From Vreelandella aquamarina (lineage in GTDB: Bacteria > Pseudomonadota > Gammaproteobacteria > Pseudomonadales > Halomonadaceae): DNA of 64,000 nt. Shown piece after piece: positions 57,690 to 64,000 of this stretch. Under the pieces are notes generated by a model. The model saw only the letters and a list, made by a program, of their open reading frames with translations, had not been told where the DNA came from and made no database searches. Each line of letters opens with the position of its first letter. Within the stretch, counting starts at the first letter, position 1. The DNA is taken from assembly GCF_020075495.1 (NCBI RefSeq), contig NZ_JABYQT010000001.1:248001-312000 (forward strand), given 5' to 3'. The translations under genes and the position numbers were made by a program.

Positions 57690-59909
57690 TTAGAAATCGT
57701 AGGTGGCGGAGATCCAGAAACTGCGGCCATCCAGCGCAACGCCGTCCGTCGAGCGGCCGGTTTGTGTGTAGCGGAAGGCGGCGTAGGTATCGCCATTGTG
57801 TTCAAAGGTGTCGTAGGTGGTGAAATCCTTGTCCAGCAGGTTGTTGATCGCGCCGGTCAGGCGGATGTCGTTGGAGAAGCGGTAGGTGCTGCGCAGGTTG
57901 AAGAGTTCATAGCCATTTAGCTTGTTGCCCAACTGCTCGTACAGGGCAAGGTTTTCACCCGCGGTGGGCAGGCCCGCCGAGAAGCGCTCGCGGGAAGAGT
58001 AGTACTCACCCTCGAGGGTCGTGCTCCAGCGGTCGTTGATCGCCCAGCTAAGATCGGCGGTCAACTTGTGCTTGGGAACGTTGGTCAGTACCTGGCCTTC
58101 ATTCTCGCCGGAGGTGATCTCGGTGTCGGTATAGGTGTAGCCACCGCTGATGGCCCAGGCCGGGGTAAACTGATAGCTGCTGGTCAATTCAACGCCACGG
58201 GTTTCGGCGCGGTCGATGTTGACGGCCTGACTGAAGCTCTCCTGCTGAGTAAAGCCACCCACACTCAGGCAGTTGGCCGTATTGGCGTAAGGGCGGTTGC
58301 CGTTGCCGTCGACAAACTGGCAGTTGAGCAGGTCATCACCATCGGCGATCCGGTCACGGAACTGGGTATAGAAAACGGTCGCCCCGGCAGAAAAACCTGC
58401 CAGGTTGTCGTAGATGGCGCCGATTTCGTAGTTGGTGCTCTTTTCCGGCTCAAGGCCTGGCGAGCCGAGCGTAACCGACTGCCCCTGGTTGCCGAAGCCG
58501 ACGACACCATCGTGCAGCTGGTTAAGCGTAGGGGTCTTGTATCCCTGGCTGATACCACCTTTCAGGGTCCACTCGTCGGTCGTGTTCCAGACCAGGTAGC
58601 CCCGCGGGCTGAAGTGGCCGCCAAATGCATTGTGCCTTTCATAGCGCCCGCCCAGCGTCAGCGCCAGATCATCGCGCAGCAGCCATTCGTCCTCGGCAAA
58701 CAGTGCCCAGCTTGACTGGGAGAACGTCTCGTTGCCCGCGGTGCCGTCCTTGAGCTCGGCGTCGATGTACTGCCCGCCCAGGGTCACCATGTGCTCATCG
58801 AGGGGCGCGGTAAACTTGCTGTCGACCACGATATCGCGGTTCTCCAGAAGACGCGGCTCGCCACCCTGGGCGATATAACCATAATCCGGCGCGTTGCCCG
58901 CGGGCAGCGTGCGACCAAGCGATTCTGTGAAGTTGCGTGTAACGCTGCTTTCCAGGGTGCCCGCGGCATAGCGGCCGGTGTGGCCAATGGCAATCTGGTC
59001 GCGGTTGAAGCGCAGCTCATCTTCATAGCCGAAGGCAGCGCCTGGCTGGGGCGTTGCGCAGTCGTTGCGTCTCAGGCCGTCCAGGCTGCCCAGGCGGCAG
59101 TCGTCGTTGTTATAGACCTGGCGAGAGCGCTCGGCGTCCACCCACAGCTCGTTGGTATCATCCGGCGTCAAGTTCAAGCGCCCGCCAATGGAGTAGTTAC
59201 GCGCCTCGGGCGCGCGCGGGTCGCGACCTACGCTGTTCTCTATGATGCGCTCGGAGCTTCCGCGGTCGAACAGGCGGCCGCGAAGCTGCAGCCCCAGCGT
59301 GTCTTCTACCAGCGGGCCGGACGTGTACAGGTTGATCGCCGAGCTGTTGCTCTCGTCACGATTCTGCTTGACGGTATTCTCGACCGTGACCGAGCCTGCC
59401 CACTCCGCTCCCACGCGGCGGGTAATGATGTTGATCACCCCGCCCATGGCATCCGACCCATAAAGCGTGGACATCGGGCCACGAATCACCTCGATGCGCT
59501 CGATGGCCGAAAGCGGCGGCATGAAGCTTGTGGAGGTTTCGCCAAAGCCGTTAGGCGTGACATCGCCGGAAGTATTCTGGCGGCGGCCATCGACCAGAAT
59601 CAGCGTATAGGCGCTCGGCATGCCGCGAATGGAGATGTTGTAGCCCCCGGTCTTGCCGGTACCGGCGCGTACATCCACCCCGGGTACATCGGCGATGGCG
59701 TCGGCAATGCTCGAGAACTGGCGCTGCTCGAGTTCTTCGCGAGTAACGACCGAAATGCTGGCCGGTGCGTCGTTCAGCGCTTGTTCGTAACCCGCCGCGG
59801 TGACCACCAGGTTGTCAAGCGCGGTATTTTCCTGCGCTTGCACGGACGTTGTAGCGGCGGTGGCAAGCGCCACTGCACTGGCCAGTGAGCGGCGAGAAAG
59901 ACGGTACAT
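57690..59909 (-). CDS. TonB-dependent siderophore receptor, CirA/FepA-like (receptor 2)
   Basis: Outer-membrane receptor of 739 residues, paralogous to receptor 1. Signal peptide ends near SVQAQ. TonB-box region ALDNLVVTAAGYEQ; plug DAPASISVVTREELE, ISIRGMPSAYTLILVDGRRQN, ERIEVIRGPMSTLYGSDAMGGVINIITRR; barrel with GSPGLEPEKSTNYEIGAIYD, ending FWISATYDF. About 90 residues longer than receptor 1, mainly in extracellular loops. The longer loops suggest a different ligand from receptor 1. Divergent from the ABC transporter, with Fur-like sites between. Confidence 0.9.
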   Translation of the reverse strand: MYRLSRRSLASAVALATAATTSVQAQENTALDNLVVTAAGYEQALNDAPASISVVTREELEQRQFSSIADAIADVPGVDVRAGTGKTGGYNISIRGMPSAYTLILVDGRRQNTSGDVTPNGFGETSTSFMPPLSAIERIEVIRGPMSTLYGSDAMGGVINIITRRVGAEWAGSVTVENTVKQNRDESNSSAINLYTSGPLVEDTLGLQLRGRLFDRGSSERIIENSVGRDPRAPEARNYSIGGRLNLTPDDTNELWVDAERSRQVYNNDDCRLGSLDGLRRNDCATPQPGAAFGYEDELRFNRDQIAIGHTGRYAAGTLESSVTRNFTESLGRTLPAGNAPDYGYIAQGGEPRLLENRDIVVDSKFTAPLDEHMVTLGGQYIDAELKDGTAGNETFSQSSWALFAEDEWLLRDDLALTLGGRYERHNAFGGHFSPRGYLVWNTTDEWTLKGGISQGYKTPTLNQLHDGVVGFGNQGQSVTLGSPGLEPEKSTNYEIGAIYDNLAGFSAGATVFYTQFRDRIADGDDLLNCQFVDGNGNRPYANTANCLSVGGFTQQESFSQAVNIDRAETRGVELTSSYQFTPAWAISGGYTYTDTEITSGENEGQVLTNVPKHKLTADLSWAINDRWSTTLEGEYYSSRERFSAGLPTAGENLALYEQLGNKLNGYELFNLRSTYRFSNDIRLTGAINNLLDKDFTTYDTFEHNGDTYAAFRYTQTGRSTDGVALDGRSFWISATYDF

Positions 59910-59937
59910 TGCAGATCCTCGGTAATGATAGGTTTTT

Positions 59938-59956
59938 TCTAATGATATTGATTATC
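59938..59956. promoter_or_regulatory. Fur box upstream of receptor 2
   Basis: TCTAATGATATTGATTATC matches the Fur consensus at about 15 of 19 positions, about 29 bases before the receptor 2 start. Confidence 0.65.
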
Positions 59957-60112
59957 AAAAACAATCGAGATTCTATTTTGAAAAGTTCCAGATTTCGATC
60001 ATTTACCAATGGAACAAGGCGTTGCTTTGTACGCAACACTAAGAAAACCTTAGGAAGCCTGCAGGGTTGCAAGAATTGGAACGAGAGGTTCGAAAAAAAA
60101 TAGGATGCGGTT

Positions 60113-60131
60113 GATTTTGAGAATCGTTACT
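60113..60131. promoter_or_regulatory. Degenerate Fur-like box before the siderophore ABC operon
   Basis: GATTTTGAGAATCGTTACT matches the Fur consensus at about 13 of 19 positions, 144 bases before the binding-protein start. Weak alone, but in the expected place. Confidence 0.35.
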
Positions 60132-60274
60132 ATTCATGCAATGGTTAATTGATGGGCAGGTGACTGGGCTGCTCAAGTGCATCGATTCACGTGTACTAAT
60201 GTTCGCCACCCAATTGTTCGCCAACCAATGGCCCGCTTCATAAACTCGACACGACTATCTGGATAGGGAATCAC

Positions 60275-61198
60275 ATGCTGCGTACGGTACTGCGTCACGG
60301 TTTAACCGGTGTGCTACTTGGTAGCCTTATCACCCATGCTCAAGCGCGCGAGCTCGATACTGCCTATGGAAGCGTTGACGTGCCTGACTCGCCGGAACGC
60401 ATCGTGACGCTGTACGAAGGGGCGCTGGATGCCTCGGTGGCCGTGGGGGTCACGCCGGTTGGCGCCATTGCCACGCGGGGTGGCAATGAAGTGGCCGCGT
60501 ATATCGGTGAGCATATCGATACCAGCCAGCTTGACATGGTGGGTGTTGCCCGTGAAACCAATATCGAAGCGATACTGCGCCTGGAGCCCGACCTGATTCT
60601 GGCTCCCCCGCAGCTTGCCGAAGAGCAGTATCGGCTGCTTTCTCGCCTGGCCCCCACCGTCGTGCCGGACACCAACGGCATTTCACGCGATGGCTGGAAA
60701 GCCGAGTCGCGTCTTTATGGCCAGGCGCTTGGCAAGGAAGACGACATCGAAGAAGCGCTCGAGCGCATCGAACAGCGCGCCGCCGAACTCAACGAACGCT
60801 TGAGCGAGGCAGGCATGAGCGGCACCGCCTATCTGGCCCGCTGGATGCCCGCCGGCCCCATGGTCATGTCATCCGAGCTGTTTGCCACCGGTGTGCTCGC
60901 CGCCACAGGTCTCGAGGTAGACGACGCGGGGCTGGTTAGCGAAGGCAGCGCGCACAGCGATGTCCTGAGCCTTGAAAACCTCTCCATGATCGACGGTGAC
61001 TGGCTGTTCCTTGCCACGCTCAACGAAGAGGGCCAGCAGGCGCTGGACGCCGCCGAACAGAGCAGCGCCTTCACGCGCCTGAACGTGGTGAAAGAAGACC
61101 ACGTGGTGCCGGTCAATGGTCAGGTCTGGAGCAGTGCCTCCGGCCCGTTGGCGGCCGAGGTCATCCTGAACGATATCGAAAACGCCCTTTTGCCCTGA
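60275..61198 (+). CDS. Siderophore ABC transporter substrate-binding protein, FecB-like
   Basis: Periplasmic binding protein of 307 residues (Peripla_BP_2). A signal peptide ends near HAQA. PERIVTLYEGALDASVAVGVTPVGA, EAILRLEPDLILAPPQ, and the C-terminal VVPVNGQVWSSASGPLAAEVILNDIENAL are typical of ferric-siderophore binders of the FecB/FhuD class. First gene of an operon with two permeases and an ATPase; the gap to the first permease is 53 bases. Confidence 0.9.
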   Translation: MLRTVLRHGLTGVLLGSLITHAQARELDTAYGSVDVPDSPERIVTLYEGALDASVAVGVTPVGAIATRGGNEVAAYIGEHIDTSQLDMVGVARETNIEAILRLEPDLILAPPQLAEEQYRLLSRLAPTVVPDTNGISRDGWKAESRLYGQALGKEDDIEEALERIEQRAAELNERLSEAGMSGTAYLARWMPAGPMVMSSELFATGVLAATGLEVDDAGLVSEGSAHSDVLSLENLSMIDGDWLFLATLNEEGQQALDAAEQSSAFTRLNVVKEDHVVPVNGQVWSSASGPLAAEVILNDIENALLP

Positions 61199-61251
61199 GC
61201 CGCTTGCGATAGTAATAATGAAGAAAAGGGTCTGCTCGTGAAGGAGTGTCC

Positions 61252-62265
61252 ATGAACGTGCTCGCACGAGCCAAGTGTCTTGATCAGCGCATGTTGCTGC
61301 TCTGCCTGCTCACCGCCCTCGTGGCGGTGAGTGTCGTTAGCCTGCTGGTCGGCGCAGGCAGCGTTTCGCCTCTTCAGGCGCTCGCCATGCTGTTGGGTGG
61401 TGAGGACAGCGAGGCGCACTTTGTAGTGTGGGAGCTTCGCGCGCCCCGCACATTGATCGGTATTGTGGTGGGCATGGCGCTGGGCGTTTCCGGCGCGCTG
61501 TTGCAAGCCGTGGCGCGCAACCCGCTAGCCGAGCCCGGTTTGCTGGGCGTAAGCGCAGGGGCTGCCTTTGCCGTGGCGCTGGCGCTGGTGCTTGGCGCCA
61601 GCGCCGCCTCGCTGCGCATTTCCGTGGCCCAGGTGGGCGCACTGGCGGGCTGCTTGTGCGTGCTGGGCGTTGCCCGCTGGCGCGGGGTGGGTAACGACCC
61701 CATACGTCTGGTGCTTGCCGGTGCTGCCTTTTCAGCGCTGCTGGGGGCGCTGACATCGCTGATGCTGCTGTTCGATCAGCGCTCCGCCGACGAAGTGCGC
61801 TTCTGGGTGATCGGCAGCCTGGCCGGGCGCCGTCTTGACGATCTCTGGGCGGTGTTGCCCTCCATGGCGCTGTGTACCCTGCTGATTGCCCTGATTGCCC
61901 GGCCGCTTTCGGCGCTGGCGCTCGGCGAGCGCATGGCCTCGGGGCTGGGGCATCATCCCCAGTTGATCCGCGCTCTGGTGGTACTCTGCGTGGCGCTGCT
62001 GGTAGGGGCGGCCACCGCCATCGCCGGCCCCATCATCTTTGTCGGCCTGGTGGTGCCCTTTATCGCCCGCGCCTTTGCCGGGCCTGACATTCGGCGCACA
62101 CTATGGTTCTGTTTGCCGATCGGCCCCTTGATCATCCTGGCCGCCGATATCATTTCGCGGGTAGTGGTGGCGCCTTCCGAGCTGCCGCTTGGCGTGCTGA
62201 CTGCCTTGTGCGGAGCGCCCGTGCTGATCGCCGCTGTACGTGCCCGCCGGTTACCCATGTTATGA
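61252..62265 (+). CDS. Siderophore ABC transporter permease, FecCD family (1)
   Basis: Permease of 337 residues with about nine helices. ELRAPRTLIGIVVGMALGVSGALLQAVARNPLAEPGLLGVSAGAAFAVAL is the FecCD signature, and the ATPase-contact loop is near GLGHHPQLIRAL. IAGPIIFVGLVVPFIARAFAGPDIR is also diagnostic. ATG 61252 has AAGGAG five bases upstream. The stop overlaps the next start (ATGA). Confidence 0.92.
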   Translation: MNVLARAKCLDQRMLLLCLLTALVAVSVVSLLVGAGSVSPLQALAMLLGGEDSEAHFVVWELRAPRTLIGIVVGMALGVSGALLQAVARNPLAEPGLLGVSAGAAFAVALALVLGASAASLRISVAQVGALAGCLCVLGVARWRGVGNDPIRLVLAGAAFSALLGALTSLMLLFDQRSADEVRFWVIGSLAGRRLDDLWAVLPSMALCTLLIALIARPLSALALGERMASGLGHHPQLIRALVVLCVALLVGAATAIAGPIIFVGLVVPFIARAFAGPDIRRTLWFCLPIGPLIILAADIISRVVVAPSELPLGVLTALCGAPVLIAAVRARRLPML

Positions 62266-63407
62266 GCCTGTCTATGACCCCTCGCTGGTTGAAACCTGAA
62301 TTCAGAAAACAGGGCGCGGCCGCACTGCTTTCCAGCGCGCCCATGGCAAGTACCGCCGATGAAACGCCGGTAACGCCACCCACCGGCTATTGGCGGTGGG
62401 GCGGGGGCGGCGCCAGCGTGCTGATAGAGCAGCGCGCCGTGTGGGTCAACGCCGGGCTCGTGCTGGCGTTGCTGATCGCAAGCATCGCTTACCTATGCCT
62501 GGGCAGCCTGACCCTTGACCCGCGTGAAGTGATCGGCGCGCTGGCCGGGCAGGGCAGCATGATGACCGCCTTCATGGTTCAGGAGCTACGCCTGCCGCGC
62601 CTGGTGGCCGCCTGCCTGACCGGCGGCGCCTTCGCCCTGGCAGGTATCCTGATGCAGACCCTGGCGCGTAACCGCCTGGCCACGCCGGGAATCATCGGTA
62701 TCGATAACGGCGCCACCGCCTTTGCGGTGGCTTCGGTGGTGGGCATGAGCGTATCGATCGCGCCGTCTGGCATGGCGCTCACCGGGGCGGTCACCGCCGC
62801 CGTACTCACGTTCGGGTTGGCCGCCGGCAGCGGCACCCAGGGGTATCGCTTTATCGTGGCGGGCATTGGCGTGGGGGCCGTGTTCGGCGCCATCACCCAA
62901 TTGCTGCTGGCGCGTGTGGCCATTGATACCGCCAATGCCGCCTACCCCTGGACGGTGGGTTCGCTCAACGCCCGGGCCGGTGGCTCGGTGCAACTGCTGG
63001 CCGTTGGCCTTGCGCTTGGATTAATCGCCGCACTGGCGCTGGCCCGCTCGCTGACCATCCTGCGGTTTTCCGAGGCTACGGCCAACGGCCTGGGAGTGAA
63101 CGCCAAGGCCCGGCGGATGCAGGTCCTGCTGCTCTCGGTCGTACTCACGGCACTTGCCGTGGCCGTTGCCGGGCCGGTGGGCATGGTCGGGCTTATCGGC
63201 CCGGAAATCGCACGGGCGTTTTCCACGCCGCGCCACGTGCCGGTGGTGGCCGCCACGCTTTCCGGAGCGCTGGTGATGGTGCTGGCGGATCTTGCCGGGC
63301 GCACGCTGCTGGCGCCCATCGAGCTTCCGGTGGGTATCGTGACCGCCATCATCGGTGGCCCCTGGCTTTTATGGATTTTGATGCGGCCGCAACGGAGCCA
63401 CGCATGA
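62262..63407 (+). CDS. Siderophore ABC transporter permease, FecCD family (2)
   Basis: Second permease, 381 residues. An unusual N-terminal extension of about 65 residues, hydrophilic and rich in Ala, Pro and Gly, precedes the first membrane helix. The core has [50 protein letters not shown], a FecCD signature, and [25 protein letters not shown]. The start overlaps the first permease by 4 bases. Together they would form a heterodimer, as with FecC and FecD. Confidence 0.92.
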   Translation: MSLSMTPRWLKPEFRKQGAAALLSSAPMASTADETPVTPPTGYWRWGGGGASVLIEQRAVWVNAGLVLALLIASIAYLCLGSLTLDPREVIGALAGQGSMMTAFMVQELRLPRLVAACLTGGAFALAGILMQTLARNRLATPGIIGIDNGATAFAVASVVGMSVSIAPSGMALTGAVTAAVLTFGLAAGSGTQGYRFIVAGIGVGAVFGAITQLLLARVAIDTANAAYPWTVGSLNARAGGSVQLLAVGLALGLIAALALARSLTILRFSEATANGLGVNAKARRMQVLLLSVVLTALAVAVAGPVGMVGLIGPEIARAFSTPRHVPVVAATLSGALVMVLADLAGRTLLAPIELPVGIVTAIIGGPWLLWILMRPQRSHA

Positions 63408-64000
63408 ACGATTTTCGCACCCCGCCAAGCCTTGCAACTGATGCACTCTGCATGGGCTACGGCCCGCGGCGGATCATCGAGGGGCTCGACGTCAGCCTGC
63501 CGGCTGCCAAGGTAACCGCCATCGTTGGCCCCAACGGCTGCGGTAAATCGACTCTGCTTTCGGGGCTTGCCCGGCTGCACAAGCCCGATGACGGCTGCGT
63601 GCTTTTAAGCGGCGAGGATATTCAGCGCCTGCCTTCACGCAAGCTGGCCACCCAGCTGGCGCTGCTGCCGCAGGAAGCCATGGCCCCGGAAGGGCTCACC
63701 GTGACCGAGCTGATTCGCTTTGGCCGCCAGCCCCACCAAGGGTGGCTGCGCCAGTGGTCGGCGGAAGATCAGCGCGTTGTGCAGCACGCGCTTCTGGCTG
63801 CCGGGCTCGAGGATCTGGCGGACCGGCCCATCGATTCTCTCTCCGGCGGCCAGCGCCAGCGCGCCTGGATCGCCATGACCATCGCCCAGCAGACGCCGCT
63901 GCTGCTGCTCGATGAGCCCACCTCGGCACTGGACCTTGGCCATCAGATCGAAGTGTTCGAACTGGTACGCCACCTGGCCGGACACGGGCGCACCGTGGTC
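63404..64000 (+). CDS. Siderophore ABC transporter ATPase, FecE/FepC-like (partial)
   Basis: The gene starts at ATG 63404, overlapping the permease stop, and runs off the right edge after 199 codons. Walker A is [11 protein letters not shown]-loop [25 protein letters not shown]; signature [13 protein letters not shown]; Walker [13 protein letters not shown]. This matches the FecE/FepC class. About 60 residues are missing at the C-terminus. Confidence 0.92.
   Translation, partial: MNDFRTPPSLATDALCMGYGPRRIIEGLDVSLPAAKVTAIVGPNGCGKSTLLSGLARLHKPDDGCVLLSGEDIQRLPSRKLATQLALLPQEAMAPEGLTVTELIRFGRQPHQGWLRQWSAEDQRVVQHALLAAGLEDLADRPIDSLSGGQRQRAWIAMTIAQQTPLLLLDEPTSALDLGHQIEVFELVRHLAGHGRTVV

Larger units (their letters stand above)
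59910..60274. other. Divergent iron-regulated intergenic region
   Basis: A 365-base AT-rich gap between receptor 2 and the binding-protein gene. It contains two Fur-like sites (59938-59956 and 60113-60131). I see no gene or RNA in it. Confidence 0.6.

Noticed and set aside
55561..59909. The two TonB receptors as vitamin B12 (BtuB) receptors
   Set aside because: The plug and barrel pattern, including the SISV plug start and the NPDLKPE segment, fits CirA/FepA-type siderophore receptors. Fur-like boxes and the adjacent Fec-type operon agree.

Overview
The window looks like a chromosomal segment of a moderately halophilic gammaproteobacterium, most likely Halomonas or a close relative (Halomonadaceae). 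This is inferred from high GC, gammaproteobacterial gene orders (ftsB-ispD-ispF-truD-surE-pcm-nlpD-rpoS, lptD-surA-pdxA-rsmA-apaGH, rpsU-dnaG-rpoD), acidic secreted proteins and a compatible-solute uptake cluster. No rRNA, tRNA, CRISPR array, insertion sequence, prophage or integrase was recognised.

Region 1 (1-9590, mostly +) begins with the tail of an unidentified gene. It continues with cell division (ftsB), isoprenoid synthesis (ispD, ispF), tRNA modification (truD), stationary-phase repair (surE, pcm), a DUF368/PopT-type lipid-carrier transporter, nlpD, rpoS, alanine racemase and an LpxL-type acyltransferase. Many of these genes overlap by a few bases, as in long operons.

Region 2 (9607-23423) holds speD and an OsmC-family gene on the minus strand, then a divergent pair of operons: amgK-murU (muropeptide sugar recycling, -) and lptD-surA-pdxA-rsmA-apaG-apaH-cca (+). 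Then come folK/folB, plsY and tsaD. SurA has one parvulin domain instead of two, and PlsY departs from its family motifs.

Region 3 (23619-29600) is the macromolecular synthesis operon rpsU-dnaG-rpoD. A Tat-exported amidohydrolase gene sits between tsaD and rpsU.

Region 4 (29601-43160) is accessory. It has a periplasmic binding protein paired with a chemoreceptor and no transporter, an AbgT transporter, an unknown membrane protein, a LysR-controlled formaldehyde detoxification pair (adhC-fghA), mtgA, a DUF4168 secreted protein, and a cNMP/CBS/DUF294 signalling protein with a DEDD exonuclease.

Region 5 (43192-49281) is osmoadaptation: a BCCT transporter, a ProVWX-type glycine betaine ABC transporter with putative regulatory repeats, and two small acidic lipoproteins.

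Region 6 (49297-55379, all -) contains a sigma-54 two-component system, a PQQ-type sugar dehydrogenase, an AEC transporter and a LysR regulator. Region 7 (55561-64000) is an iron island: two convergent CirA-like TonB receptors with Fur-box-like sequences and a Fec/Fhu-type ABC transporter cut by the window end.

Most of the window is conserved housekeeping. The most unusual items are the transporter-less binding-protein/chemoreceptor pair with a possible flagellar-type promoter, the orphan terminator near speD that may end an unannotated small RNA, the single-parvulin SurA and the divergent PlsY. I did not find a clearly new multi-gene system.
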